A stretch of DNA of 64,000 bases from Verrucomicrobiota bacterium (GCA_003164675.1 PLTX01000095.1:1-64000), one strand, 5' to 3'. Shown: positions 16,466-26,534, numbered from the stretch's first letter. The notes: generated by a model from the sequence alone, not told the origin. Program-made: numbers and translations.

Positions 16466-18265
16466 ATGGAAGGATTTACCAAAGAGCCCCGGCTCGTTGT
16501 GCTCTCGTCCGAAGCCTCGTTGCTTTCGGACCGGGCACTGGCCAAGTTTGCCGGGTTTTTGGGCGTGACGGCGCAACTGGCGCCGGTCCACGCTGAACTT
16601 GCAGAGCCTCCGCCAGAAGTTCTGACGGTGCCCGCGTCCGAACGCTGTCTGGCGCTGAATTTGGCAACTTTCCGAATTCTCAAATCACAGACGTGGTTTC
16701 CGGAACTGTTGCATCAGGCGAAGGCCATCCTGGTCTACGGATTTGGCGTCGCGGGAGCGGAATGCGACGAATTGAAAAGTCTGACACGGGGAGCACTCGC
16801 CTCCGTGATCGCGGTCGAGGCGAAAACGGTCGTGTATCACATTCATGCGGACAAGAAACACAAGACGTTTCCGATTTCCGGCATGTCGTACACGGTTGAG
16901 TCACCTGTGGTTCCGCTGGCTTTTGGTTCGCCGTCCACTCGGAATGGCATCGACACCCGAATCTCGGTGAACGACCAACCCTGCTTTGTGTCGGTGCCGA
17001 GCGGCCAGGGCACGCTGTTTCTATTGTCCAGTCCCACGTTGGTGGACATTGACGTTCCCCTCCCTCCAAATTGCCTGCCGCGGCAGTGGTATGCCGAACT
17101 GCTGGGTTTGTCCATTTTCCTCCGCTCGGTGTTCGGCCGGTGGTGCTGGACCGCAGCAGTCCGGGCGGCGACGATCGTGATTGATGATCCCTATCTGAGA
17201 AAGCGATACGGTTTCCTTCGTTACGAACCGCTGGCCCACGAACTCCAGCAAACGGGTTGTTCCCTGACGGTGGGGTTCATCCCGTACAATTATCGGCGCA
17301 GCGACCGGCGCATTACGAATATGTTGCGCGGCCAACGTGATCGCTTTTCCATCGCTGTCCACGGTTGCGACCATACGAGTGACGAGTTCGCCAGCCAGGA
17401 TGAAATGTGGCTGAATCAGAAGGCCCGGTGGGCCTTGGAACGCATGGACATGCACACTAAACTGACCCAGATGCCTTATGACCACGTCATGGTGTTTCCG
17501 CAAGGACGATTCTCCACAAAGGCCATTCGAGCTTTAAAGGAGTGCCGGTACCTGGCGGCCGTGAACACGACTCTGTGGCCCGTGGATTCCGCGGAGAGCC
17601 CGCTGACGCTCCGGGATGTTCTGGATGTCGCAGTCACGAAGTACGACAGCTTTGCCATCTTCGGTCGGAGATATCCGGACGACGTTTTTGACTTCGCGAT
17701 TGACGCCTTTTTCCAGAAACCACTGTTGATTGGGGAACACCATGCATTTTTCAAACGCGGGTTTGAGCCGCTACGGCGGATCACGCGCGAGCTGGCGACG
17801 CTCGATAGCCCGCCCGTGTGGATGCCGCTTAATCGAACACTGACATCGACCTTTGTCGTCAAGCAGGTGGGGCCCGGCCATTATGCCGCCAGGTTCTTCA
17901 CGCCGCTGTTGAGGTTGCGGAATACCAATGATGAGCCGTGTCTCTACTCGCTGATGAAGCCCGAGGCGCCCGAACTGGTTGAAGCGGTGACGGTGGGAGG
18001 CGAGCGCGTGCCGTTTGAATGGCAGTCTGGTTTCTTGAAATGCGACGTTCGCCTTGGTCCGGGTGACGAGCGCGAAGTGAAGGTGTTGTACCGTACCGCG
18101 GAAAAGCGGATCTATCACTACCGGCCCTCCTGGAACTTTCGCTCGCGTGTCTTTGCAAGAAGGATGTTGTCCGATGTGAGGGACAATTATTTGTCGAAAA
18201 ACGACCGGCTGCTGGCTGCGGCGGAGAAGGTAAAGGATCGCTTGTTCAAAGACGGTATCGTCTAG
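16466..18265 (+). CDS. Large polysaccharide-deacetylase-like protein of the EPS locus
   Basis: 599 aa; I favour the ATG at 16466 over the TTG at 16454. The N-terminal ~210 residues resemble no domain I recognise. The middle holds a NodB-type barrel: ATIVIDDPYLRKRYGF (metal Asp pair), AVHGCDHTSDEF (metal His pair, shifted spacing) and HVMVFPQGRFS in the RxPY-like place. The C-terminal ~130 residues are strand-rich and may bind carbohydrate. No signal peptide is visible, so it may act in the cytoplasm. It is the last gene of the long operon before the 160-bp gap to prsT. Catalytic competence is uncertain because of the altered motifs. Confidence 0.65.
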   Translation: MEGFTKEPRLVVLSSEASLLSDRALAKFAGFLGVTAQLAPVHAELAEPPPEVLTVPASERCLALNLATFRILKSQTWFPELLHQAKAILVYGFGVAGAECDELKSLTRGALASVIAVEAKTVVYHIHADKKHKTFPISGMSYTVESPVVPLAFGSPSTRNGIDTRISVNDQPCFVSVPSGQGTLFLLSSPTLVDIDVPLPPNCLPRQWYAELLGLSIFLRSVFGRWCWTAAVRAATIVIDDPYLRKRYGFLRYEPLAHELQQTGCSLTVGFIPYNYRRSDRRITNMLRGQRDRFSIAVHGCDHTSDEFASQDEMWLNQKARWALERMDMHTKLTQMPYDHVMVFPQGRFSTKAIRALKECRYLAAVNTTLWPVDSAESPLTLRDVLDVAVTKYDSFAIFGRRYPDDVFDFAIDAFFQKPLLIGEHHAFFKRGFEPLRRITRELATLDSPPVWMPLNRTLTSTFVVKQVGPGHYAARFFTPLLRLRNTNDEPCLYSLMKPEAPELVEAVTVGGERVPFEWQSGFLKCDVRLGPGDEREVKVLYRTAEKRIYHYRPSWNFRSRVFARRMLSDVRDNYLSKNDRLLAAAEKVKDRLFKDGIV

Positions 18266-18426
18266 ATGCATCCGCGATTGCGCCGCGATCCAGATGGTCG
18301 GTGATAGTTTGACGCGTCTGACATGGCCATGGCACTATGCACGATGTGATTCCCCACTCATCGAGGACGGGCGTGCATCCAGTTGAGTCGGGAGAATCCG
18401 GTACTACGAACAGATGGAGGCACTTC

Positions 18427-21400
18427 ATGCGACAGTTTATTTTTAGGATTCTCACGCTGGCGGCACTATTTCTAACCGTCGTGGCCGGAAGCGGTTGCAC
18501 GCGGGCGGCCAGACGCGCCCGCCACCTGGCGCGTGCCAATCAGTACTTCGATTCAGGCGAGTTGGACAAGGCGGAGATCGAGTACTTGATCGTGCTCAAA
18601 ACGGATCTGACGAATCCCCAGGCCATCGGTCGACTCGGCATCATTTATTACGAACAGGGGCGATATGGGCGGGCGGTTCCGTTCCTGATCAAAGGGAAGG
18701 AACTGGCGCCGGAAGACCTGGAGCTGCGACGGAAGCTGGCCGCCATCTATTTGTCAGCGGGTAAGACAAAGGATGTAAGGGACGAGGCCGGCTTCGTTCT
18801 CGACCGAAAGCCGCAGGATGATGAGGCGCCGCTGCTATTGGCTGAGGCAGCTGTCACCACGAACGCCGCGGCCGAGGCACAGGAGAGATTGAAGGCGGTG
18901 GTGCAAAAGAGGGGTGAGACAGCGGCATTGGATGTGGGCCTGGCACATTTGGAACAGATCCGGGGAGATTTTCAGGGAGCCGCGGCCGATTTGCAACGGG
19001 CCAAAGCCCTCGACCCAAAATCGAGTTCGGTGTTTTGGGCCTACGGGAACTTGTACTTCGCGCAAAACGATCAAAAGCAGGCCGAAGAGGCGTTCAAGAT
19101 GGCGGCTGAATTATCTCCTCCTCGATCTCCGAGGCGGTTGGGATACGCCCAGTACAAAATCCGGGCAGGCGACCTGACGGCCGGCAAACAGCTCTTGCAA
19201 GAAATCACCCAGAAGACCCCGGACTATTTGCCCGCGTGGAGGTGGCTGGCGGAGATCGCCCTGGCTGAAAAGAAATACGACGAATGCGCGGATATGATCG
19301 GCAGGATGTTGGCGCGCGACTCGTTGAACTACGACGCTCTTTTGTTGAACGGCCAACTGATGCTGGCCAAGGGCGAACCGGACAAGGCGGTCGTGGAATT
19401 CAAGAAGACAGTGGCCGCGTATCCACAGGCGGCCAACGCTCATTACCAACTGGCGGTGGCCTACGCGGCCGAGAACGAGGTGGGGCAGGCGGTGATCAGC
19501 CTGAACCAGGCGTTGAGTCTGGCGCCGAACTTTGCCGAAGCCACGGTGTTATTGGCGGGAATCGAAATGAGAACCGGCGAAGTGGGTGCGGCCATCGCTT
19601 TGCTGAAGGCGCTGGTGGAAAAACAACCGCAATTTGTCCAGGCCCAGGTCTTTCTGGCCGACGGGTATCGCGCCCAGGGCGATTTCGAATCCGCGATCGG
19701 GATCTACCGCGCCCTGGAGAAGTTGGCTCCGAAGAATCCAGATGCTCCGTTCCTCATGGGGATGACGTTTCTCCAGGAGAAAAAGCGCGACGAAGCCCGC
19801 GCGGCATTCGGCAGGGCCGTGGAATTATCTCCCGATTACCTGGCCGGGGTGGAGCAGTTGGTGGACATGGATCTCACGGACAAACAGTATGAAACGGCCC
19901 TCCACCGGGTGCAGCCGCTCCTCGATCGAAACCCCAAGTCGGCGGAGGCGCGTTTGATTCAGGCCAAGGTTTTCCTGACGCAACAGGATGCGAAACGGGC
20001 GGAGGCCGCGCTGTTGAAGGCCATCGAGTTGAAGCCGGAATCTCGGACCGCCCATCTCATGCTCGCGCAGTTGTATGTCGACACCCACCAGGGACAGAAG
20101 GCATTGGACGATCTCCGCGCGTTCGTGGAGAAAAATCCAAAGGACGGCGGGGTGTGGATGTTCATCGGCATGATCCAGGAACAGCAGAAGGATTACAATG
20201 CAGTCCGCGACACCTACGAGAAACTGCTGGCAACCAATCCGCAGTACACGCCGGCAATGAACAATCTTGCGTGGTTGTATGCGGAACATTTTGGACAGAC
20301 GGACAAGGCGTACGAGATCGCCAGCAAAGCCAGGGAATTGCAGCCATACGACCCGTTTACTGCCGATACGCTGGGTTGGATCCTCTATCGGATGAAGCAG
20401 TACCCGAAGGCCTTGAGTTTGCTGTTGGAAAGCGCCGGCAAGATCGGCAAGCAGGCCGACATCCAGCTTCATTTGGGCCTGACGTATTACATGTTGGGTG
20501 AGGAAGGACCAGCTCGGGCGGCGCTGCAGCGCGCCCAGGAATTGAACAAGGATGTTACGGACCGCGAGGAAGCGGATCGATGCCTGGCAATCCTGGCCAT
20601 TGATCCCGCGTCTGCCGGACCCGAGGCGCGGGCCATGTTGGACAAGCGACTGGCGGCGACGCCGGATGACTCGGTAGCCCGAACACGGCTGGCTGCCATT
20701 GACGAGCGCGAGGGGAATTTTGATAAGGCGACAGAGGCGTATCAGTCGATTCTGACCGCCAATCCCAACCATGTCGGGGCGTTGGTCAGTCTCGCGCGAC
20801 TCTACTCGACACATTTGGGCGACGCGCACAGGGCCATCGAATTTGCCAAGAGCGCGTACAAAATCGCGCCGAACGATCCCGCCATCTCCCTGATTCTTGG
20901 TCGACTGGCGTTCCAGACGGGCGATTACAAATGGGCAGCGAGCTTGCTCCAACAAGCGTTGACCCAACAGCCCCCGAATCCCGAAGTGCTCTTTGATTTC
21001 GCGCAGGCCACCTACAGCGTTGGCCACGTGTCAGATGCCGCGTCAAATGCGAAAAGTGCCCTGCAGGCGCGGACTGGTTTCTCGCGGGCGGATGCCGCGA
21101 CACGTTTTCTCGACATGATCGCGCTGGCTGGCAACCCGGAGCAGGCAGCCGCGTCGTCATCCCGCATTCAGGACATATTGAAATCGCAGCCCGACTACGT
21201 GCCCGCGCTCATGGTGATGGGAGCGATTGAAGACCAAAAACCGGATATTCGCGCGGCGGAGCAGGTTTATGAAAAAGTGCTGTCGCTGTATCCTGACTTT
21301 GGACCGGCGAAGAGGCGGCTGGCAATTCTGTACGCGGGGGATCAACCCGTCGACAACCAGAAAGCGTTACAGCTCGCGATGCAGGCTCGAGAAGCGTTTC

Positions 21401-21657
21401 CCGACGATTCGGAGTTGGCAAAGGCGCTGGGCATCCTCGCCTATCGGCAGGGTGACTACACGAGATCGTCCAAGCTGCTGCAGGAGAGCGCCAACAAGCT
21501 GAATGGAGATGCCAAGGTGTTTTATTACCTGGGCATGGATCAATATCGACTCAAACAACGGACAGAAAGTAAACGATCGCTCCAGCGCGCTTTGGACTTG
21601 AGTTTACCCGGTGAACTCGCCAGCGAAGCGCGGCGTGTGTTGGCTGAGCTGAAGTGA
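18427..21657 (+). CDS. prsT: PEP-CTERM system TPR-repeat lipoprotein (PrsT-like)
   Basis: 1076 aa from the ATG at 18427, preceded by GGAGG six bases upstream. The N-terminus is a lipoprotein signal (FRILTLAALFLTVVAGSGC) with the lipidated Cys in a lipobox. The rest is a nearly continuous tetratricopeptide array of about 34-residue units (e.g. GRLGIIYYEQGRYGRAVPFL, YPKALSLLLESAGKIG). Domain layout and place match the PrsT family found in exosortase loci, where it is thought to act in envelope assembly or export of the polysaccharide. The family is normally about 900 aa, so this copy is long. Confidence 0.88.
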   Translation: MRQFIFRILTLAALFLTVVAGSGCTRAARRARHLARANQYFDSGELDKAEIEYLIVLKTDLTNPQAIGRLGIIYYEQGRYGRAVPFLIKGKELAPEDLELRRKLAAIYLSAGKTKDVRDEAGFVLDRKPQDDEAPLLLAEAAVTTNAAAEAQERLKAVVQKRGETAALDVGLAHLEQIRGDFQGAAADLQRAKALDPKSSSVFWAYGNLYFAQNDQKQAEEAFKMAAELSPPRSPRRLGYAQYKIRAGDLTAGKQLLQEITQKTPDYLPAWRWLAEIALAEKKYDECADMIGRMLARDSLNYDALLLNGQLMLAKGEPDKAVVEFKKTVAAYPQAANAHYQLAVAYAAENEVGQAVISLNQALSLAPNFAEATVLLAGIEMRTGEVGAAIALLKALVEKQPQFVQAQVFLADGYRAQGDFESAIGIYRALEKLAPKNPDAPFLMGMTFLQEKKRDEARAAFGRAVELSPDYLAGVEQLVDMDLTDKQYETALHRVQPLLDRNPKSAEARLIQAKVFLTQQDAKRAEAALLKAIELKPESRTAHLMLAQLYVDTHQGQKALDDLRAFVEKNPKDGGVWMFIGMIQEQQKDYNAVRDTYEKLLATNPQYTPAMNNLAWLYAEHFGQTDKAYEIASKARELQPYDPFTADTLGWILYRMKQYPKALSLLLESAGKIGKQADIQLHLGLTYYMLGEEGPARAALQRAQELNKDVTDREEADRCLAILAIDPASAGPEARAMLDKRLAATPDDSVARTRLAAIDEREGNFDKATEAYQSILTANPNHVGALVSLARLYSTHLGDAHRAIEFAKSAYKIAPNDPAISLILGRLAFQTGDYKWAASLLQQALTQQPPNPEVLFDFAQATYSVGHVSDAASNAKSALQARTGFSRADAATRFLDMIALAGNPEQAAASSSRIQDILKSQPDYVPALMVMGAIEDQKPDIRAAEQVYEKVLSLYPDFGPAKRRLAILYAGDQPVDNQKALQLAMQAREAFPDDSELAKALGILAYRQGDYTRSSKLLQESANKLNGDAKVFYYLGMDQYRLKQRTESKRSLQRALDLSLPGELASEARRVLAELK

Positions 21658-22077
21658 GTTCTCTCACCGCCCAGAATATTCAGCTTCCACCGAGAAGCGT
21701 GACGCTGGTACAGGCCGCGTGCCCTCTCGCGGTGATTTGTTCAGGCAATGCGCGCGGCCATCCTGTAGAGCATCAGTGCCGTCAGACAGGGCTTGGAATC
21801 GGAGATTGACATGGAAACAACCTTTTCGGTAGGGGTGCTGATGGACTTGGCGACGTGTAAAATATCCCTGAAGAACGTCGGATTCCTTTACGGTTTCTTC
21901 CCCCCATTCCGCGCCATTAATCGCAACAAAAAACTTTGACTGATACATACTATGTTGTGGATTAGCCACTTATGAATCAGAAAATCAAACCAGAAACCTC
22001 GTGGCATGTCGTCTGCTTGATGAGCCTGTTGGATGGTTGGAGAAACAGAGTATAGGGAAAACATTAGGAGAGAAACA
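21658..22077. other. Intergenic region upstream of the VPDGG-CTERM gene
   Basis: 420 bp without a credible gene. Its right part carries the candidate sigma54 promoter at 22002 and an upstream GTGG-ATTAG-CCAC inverted repeat at 21957-21969. The left 280 bp shows no feature I can support. Confidence 0.7.
22002..22017 (+). promoter_or_regulatory. Candidate sigma54 (-24/-12) promoter of the VPDGG-CTERM gene
   Basis: TGGCATGTCGTCTGCT has the invariant GG and GC elements exactly ten bases apart (22003-22004 and 22015-22016). It predicts a start near 22028 and a ~50-nt leader before the ATG at 22078. A sigma54 activator (PrsR) is encoded 3 kb downstream. Confidence 0.65.
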
Positions 22078-22653
22078 ATGAAGAGCAGACTCATTACACT
22101 TTCAATTGTAGCGGTCGTGATGGCATCGCTGAGTATGACGGCGCAAGCGATCCCGATTTCCGGGGCAATTGCTTTTAGCGGTGGTACGACACTCAATGGC
22201 TCTTTGGCTTCGGCAACGGCCTTCACGGGCTATAGTGATGTGCAGATTGCCACTGCGACTCCGCCTACGGGAACATATGCTGGTCTGCCCACCGGCGTCT
22301 CTAGCCCCTCGCCCATCACGTTTGCGGATTTCACATTCAACCCGGTGCCTGTCTCCAGCTTTGTGTTGTGGACGTTCAACTACGGGGGTTTGACCTATTC
22401 CTTCACGGCAAGTTCTGTGCTCGTTAACCTTCAAAACAGCAGCTTCCTGAATATTTCGGGCAATGGTACTGCGTCCATTACCGGGTACGACACTACGGCC
22501 GGCAGTTGGACCATCACTGTTACCGGGTCGGACACGGTGCTCGCGTTCGCGTCTTCAGCCTCGGTGAACGGCGTTCCCGATGGGGGAACAACGGTGCTTC
22601 TGCTTGGCGCGGCGCTCGCAGCACTCGGGTTGATTCAGCGACGTTTGGCGTAA
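22078..22653 (+). CDS. VPDGG/PEP-CTERM sorting-tail surface protein (exosortase cargo)
   Basis: 191 aa. Clear signal peptide (MKSRLITLSIVAVVMASLSM..AQA), a Ser/Thr/Gly-rich strand-forming body with Asn-rich glycosylation-like spacing, and a C-terminal tail made of VPDGGTT, the hydrophobic helix VLLLGAALAALGLI and the basic end QRRLA. This three-part tail is the substrate signal for exosortase, encoded at 10051. The ribosome site is TAGGAGAG. The body matches no domain I know; small proteins of this kind are presumed biofilm-matrix components. A sigma54-type promoter precedes it and a long palindrome follows. Confidence 0.9.
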   Translation: MKSRLITLSIVAVVMASLSMTAQAIPISGAIAFSGGTTLNGSLASATAFTGYSDVQIATATPPTGTYAGLPTGVSSPSPITFADFTFNPVPVSSFVLWTFNYGGLTYSFTASSVLVNLQNSSFLNISGNGTASITGYDTTAGSWTITVTGSDTVLAFASSASVNGVPDGGTTVLLLGAALAALGLIQRRLA

Positions 22654-22683
22654 TTCGACTGAGTTTTCTTTTCATTGTTCTAA

Positions 22684-22713
22684 GAAGGGCAGGGATGATC
22701 ATCCCTGCCCTTC
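22684..22713. terminator. Perfect 30-bp palindrome after the CTERM gene, likely terminator hairpin
   Basis: The half-site GAAGGGCAGGGATGA is followed immediately by its exact reverse complement, giving a 13-bp stem with a GATC loop. There is no clear T-run (CGATCTTTG follows), so intrinsic termination is plausible but not certain. An mRNA-stabilising hairpin is an alternative. Confidence 0.55.
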
Positions 22714-23055
22714 CGATCTTTGCAGGTCGAGATTGCATTTCCCCCCGTTTATTTGAACGGATGTTTGGCGCTCTTCGAGCTGATTTGACTGTGGATGTTG
22801 AGTATTGCAACTGGATCCTTGCCCCGGCCAACTTCATTCAGAAGATTCTGACTTTTCTTTTGTGGAATTGACGGAACCGTGGCGGGGGGGCTTCCCTCTG
22901 GGGGATGCCATCGAAGAACAATCGGCTCTCGCACAACGATGCACCAAATGCTTCCAACGCCTCCAGTAGTTTTCCTGTGATTCCTGGCGGTTTCTGGCTA
23001 TAGTAACTCGAATTGCCTGGATCAAAGCCGGTTCCCGTCTTTTGAACGAGAAGTC
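22714..23055. other. Non-coding stretch upstream of prsK
   Basis: About 340 bp with no supportable gene. A GG-N10-GC match at 22767-22780 (TGGCGCTCTTCGAGCT) is a weak sigma54-like site and close to what chance would give. Nothing else was seen except GAGAAG before the prsK ATG. Confidence 0.5.
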
Positions 23056-25170
23056 ATGAACATTACGTTTGCACTGGCAATCAGTGCTGCCATTCTCAGC
23101 GGCACCTTGGCCTTGGGCGTCGCCATTCGGGCGGAGCGTTCTATTGTCCGTTGGACCTTCGTGCTGGGAATGCTCGCCTTGTCAACGGAGAGCGTTTTCT
23201 CGGGCATGACCGTGGACGCCGTTCTGCCGGGAGAGGTCGTTCACTGGGAAATGCTGAGGATGATTGTCCTCTCCTTGCTCCCCGGAGTCTGGATCCTCTT
23301 CAGCTTGAGTTACTCGCGCGGGAATACCCGGGAATTTCTGGCTAAATGGTGGTTCATTGTGGCCGCTGCCTTCCTTCTGCCCGCGGGGCTTGCCGTGTTG
23401 TTCCGCGAAGACCTGATTGCTTCGATTGCCCCCAGCGCCATCGAGGATCACTGGATGCTTCGCTTGAGTCCGTCTGGAATCGCTTTGAACCTTCTCTTCT
23501 TGATCGCCGCGGTATTCGTACTGATGAATCTTGAGCGCACGTTTCGGGCGTCCGTCGGAACGATGCGCTGGCGAATCAAATTCATGATTCTGGGTCTGGG
23601 TGTACTATTCGCCGTCCGAGTGTACACGAGCAGCCAGGCGCTTCTGTTTTTCGGAATTGACCTGTCCCTGGAGGGCGTCAACTCGGGCGCGCTCCTCGTG
23701 GCCTGCCTGCTGATTATGCGCTCGCTGTTGCGGGCCGGACATTTCGACGTCAGCGTATATCCGTCACAGTCGGTCCTGTGCAATTCGCTGACCGTGCTGT
23801 TGGCCGGGATCTACCTGTTTGCGGTCGCGGTGTTCGCCAAAGTGGTCGCGTTCTTTGGCGGCGACGCGATGTTTGCTGTCAAGACATTCGTCATTCTGGT
23901 CGCCCTGGTATTGCTGACGGTCCTGTTGCTGTCAGAGCGGGTGCGGCTGTTGACCAGGCGCTTTGTCAGCCGTCACCTTCAACGGCCGTTGCATGACTAC
24001 CGTCTGGTCTGGCGAAAGTTCACTGAGGGTACCGCCTCCCGCGTCGACCAGACGGAACTGTGCCGTGCGACGGTCAAACTGATCGCAGAAATCCTCCAAG
24101 CGCTCTCCGTGACCATCTGGCTCGTGGATGATACAAGAGAACGCCTGACATTTGCGGCATCCACGTCGTTGTCCGATACTACGGGCGCGAATCTCAGCCC
24201 GCAGGGCGCCGAGGTGGCGGAAGTCGTTCGTGCGTTGCTCGAACAGACGGCGCCCGTGGATATCGACGCGTCGAAGGAAAGGTGGGCCGCGCTGTTGAGG
24301 CAGTGGCATCCGGATGAATTCCGCAGGGGAGGGGACCGCATTGCCGTGCCGATGATCAGTAACGGAGAGCTGCTCGGGCTGATCACGCTGGGCGATCGCG
24401 TTGGCGGGGTTGCCTTCTCGCAACAGGATTTTGATTTGCTCAAGTGCATGGGCGACCAGGCAGCCGCCAGCCTGCGCAATGTCCAGTTGTCCCAGAAACT
24501 TCTCCAGGCCAGGGAACTCGAAGCGTTTCAGACTATGTCGGTGTTTTTCATCCACGACCTGAAGAACACCGCTTCGACGCTCAACCTGATGTTGCGCAAC
24601 CTGCCCGTCCATTTTGACAAGCCCGCCTTTCGTGAGGACGCGTTGCGCGGGATTTCCAAAACCGTGGATCACATCAATCAACTGATCGAACGGTTGAGCC
24701 TGTTGCGTCACGAATTGGAAATGCAGCCGACGGAAACGGACCTGAACGAGGTGGTTTCCCAAGCCGTGACCGGTTGGGCCAAAACCGGCGAGGTTGATCT
24801 GGTACAAGACCTGCATCCATTACCAAGGTTGTATCTGGATCGGGAGCAAATACTCAAAGTGGTAACGAATTTGGTGCTCAACGCGACGCAAGCGGTTTCC
24901 GGCAAGGGCCGGGTGTGCATCGAGACGACGCACCGGAACGGCTGGGTTGTGCTCTCGGTGGCGGACAACGGCTGTGGCATGAGCGCTGAGTTTCGGAATC
25001 GATCGCTGTTTCGCCCGTTCCAAACCACCAAGAAGCAGGGGCTGGGCATCGGCGTGTTCCAGAGCAAGATGATCGCGGAGGCGCACGGGGGGAGGATCGA
25101 GGTCGAAAGTGAACTGGGCAAGGGCACAACGTTTCGCGTACTGTTGCCCGTCCAAAGGCCAGGTAAATGA
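23056..25170 (+). CDS. prsK: PEP-CTERM system sensor histidine kinase PrsK
   Basis: 704 aa. Residues 1-~290 contain about eight membrane segments of the PrsK sensor region. A GAF-like domain (~310-470) follows, then a phospho-acceptor helix with His500 in FFIHDLKNTASTLNLMLRNL. An HATPase_c domain has the N box VVTNLVLNATQAVSG, G1 ADNGCGM and G2 GLGIGVFQSK. This layout is diagnostic of the kinase that accompanies PrsR in exosortase loci. The signal sensed is unknown. Its stop overlaps the prsR start (ATGA), so kinase and regulator are produced together. Confidence 0.95.
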   Translation: MNITFALAISAAILSGTLALGVAIRAERSIVRWTFVLGMLALSTESVFSGMTVDAVLPGEVVHWEMLRMIVLSLLPGVWILFSLSYSRGNTREFLAKWWFIVAAAFLLPAGLAVLFREDLIASIAPSAIEDHWMLRLSPSGIALNLLFLIAAVFVLMNLERTFRASVGTMRWRIKFMILGLGVLFAVRVYTSSQALLFFGIDLSLEGVNSGALLVACLLIMRSLLRAGHFDVSVYPSQSVLCNSLTVLLAGIYLFAVAVFAKVVAFFGGDAMFAVKTFVILVALVLLTVLLLSERVRLLTRRFVSRHLQRPLHDYRLVWRKFTEGTASRVDQTELCRATVKLIAEILQALSVTIWLVDDTRERLTFAASTSLSDTTGANLSPQGAEVAEVVRALLEQTAPVDIDASKERWAALLRQWHPDEFRRGGDRIAVPMISNGELLGLITLGDRVGGVAFSQQDFDLLKCMGDQAAASLRNVQLSQKLLQARELEAFQTMSVFFIHDLKNTASTLNLMLRNLPVHFDKPAFREDALRGISKTVDHINQLIERLSLLRHELEMQPTETDLNEVVSQAVTGWAKTGEVDLVQDLHPLPRLYLDREQILKVVTNLVLNATQAVSGKGRVCIETTHRNGWVVLSVADNGCGMSAEFRNRSLFRPFQTTKKQGLGIGVFQSKMIAEAHGGRIEVESELGKGTTFRVLLPVQRPGK

Positions 25171-26534
25171 ACCCGAAATTGCTGATAGTCGACGACGACG
25201 AGGAAATCCGCACCCAGATGAAGTGGGCGCTGGCGCAGGATTACGAAGTGTTGCTGGCGGAGGACCGGGCCAGCGCGGTCGAGTTTTTCAAGTTCGATCG
25301 ACCAGCGGTGGTGTTGATGGATCTGGGCCTGCCGCCTCAACCGAACAATCCCGAGGAGGGGTTGGCGGCGATGTCCGAGTTGGTCGCGCTGGATCGCTTG
25401 GTCAAGGTCGTGGTCATCACGGGGCAGGAAGAGAAGGAAGTCGCGCTGAATGCGGTGGGGGCCGGGGCCTACGATTTTCTCTGCAAGCCGGTGGACACGG
25501 AGGAACTGAAGCTTCTTCTGAAACGCTGTTTCCACGTCGCGCGGTTGGAGCGGGAGTACCGCGAGATGCAGCAACAATTCCAGGGTGATACTTTCGAGGG
25601 CATGCTGGGCACAAGTCCCTCGATGCAGACCGTGTTCGCTTCGATTCGCAAGGTGGCCGTGACGGAAGCCCCCGTCCTGATACTTGGAGAAAGTGGAACC
25701 GGAAAAGAGATGGCCGCCATGGCGATCCACCGGAGGAGCGCTCGAAAGGACGGCCCGTTCATTGCGATCAATTGCAGCGCGATCCCGGAAACACTTCTGG
25801 AGAGCGAACTGTTCGGGCATGAAAAGGGGGCGTTCACCGGCGCCCACATGCAACGGAAGGGGCGGATCGAAAGCGCCAGCGGCGGTACGCTGTTTTTGGA
25901 TGAGATTGGAGAGATCCCGTTACCGTTGCAGGTGAAACTGCTTCGATTTTTGCAGGAACAACGCATTGAACGGGTCGGCGGCCGTCAGGAGATCCAGGTG
26001 GATGCGCGCATCATTGCCGCGACCAACTCCGATCTCAAAAAGGGAATGGCCGACGGAAGGTTTCGAGAAGACCTTTACTATCGGTTGGCCGTGGTCCAGA
26101 TGACCTTGCCGCCGCTTCGTGACCGGGAAGGGGACATTCGCTTGCTCGCGCAGTCGTTCCTGCAACGATTCTCGCGGGAAATCGGAAAACAGGGCCTGGC
26201 CTTCGATCGGGAAGCGGTGTCGGCGATGCGCGGTCACGCGTGGCCGGGTAACGTGCGGGAATTGGAAAACCGAGTCAAACGGGCGGTGATTATGGCCGAG
26301 GGCAGGCGGTTGACGGTACAGGACCTCGAGTTGGCCGAATCCAAGGATTCCGCACGCGCCACCACATTGAAGGAAGCCCGGGAGAACCTGGAGCGAGAGA
26401 TGATTCTCCAAGGTTTGCGGAAACATTCCTGGAAAATCGCCGCGGCGGCGGCCGAACTCGGTGTGAGCCGCCCCACGTTGTACGAACTGATGGAAAAGCT
26501 GAATATCCAGCGGCCCGCACAAGAGCCGCAGTAA
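25167..26534 (+). CDS. prsR: PEP-CTERM-box response regulator PrsR (sigma54 activator)
   Basis: 455 aa. The receiver domain carries phospho-acceptor Asp52 (VVLMDLGLP) and acidic pocket VDDDEE. A sigma54-interacting AAA+ domain has Walker A GESGTGKE near residue 173, GAFTGA near 220 (the sigma54 contact loop) and LFLDEIGE (Walker B). A Fis-type helix-turn-helix (KIAAAAAELGVSRPTLYELM) ends the protein. It should be phosphorylated by PrsK and activate -24/-12 promoters. Four such candidate sites are visible in this window, two of them directly upstream of CTERM cargo genes. Confidence 0.95.
   Translation: MNPKLLIVDDDEEIRTQMKWALAQDYEVLLAEDRASAVEFFKFDRPAVVLMDLGLPPQPNNPEEGLAAMSELVALDRLVKVVVITGQEEKEVALNAVGAGAYDFLCKPVDTEELKLLLKRCFHVARLEREYREMQQQFQGDTFEGMLGTSPSMQTVFASIRKVAVTEAPVLILGESGTGKEMAAMAIHRRSARKDGPFIAINCSAIPETLLESELFGHEKGAFTGAHMQRKGRIESASGGTLFLDEIGEIPLPLQVKLLRFLQEQRIERVGGRQEIQVDARIIAATNSDLKKGMADGRFREDLYYRLAVVQMTLPPLRDREGDIRLLAQSFLQRFSREIGKQGLAFDREAVSAMRGHAWPGNVRELENRVKRAVIMAEGRRLTVQDLELAESKDSARATTLKEARENLEREMILQGLRKHSWKIAAAAAELGVSRPTLYELMEKLNIQRPAQEPQ

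Noticed and set aside
19825-21027. 400-aa minus-strand ORF
   Set aside because: Antisense shadow of the TPR repeats of prsT.
22766-22780. Sigma54-like site upstream of prsK
   Set aside because: Only GG-N10-GC matches; the -24 box is TGGCGC and the -12 box GAGCT, which is near chance expectation.
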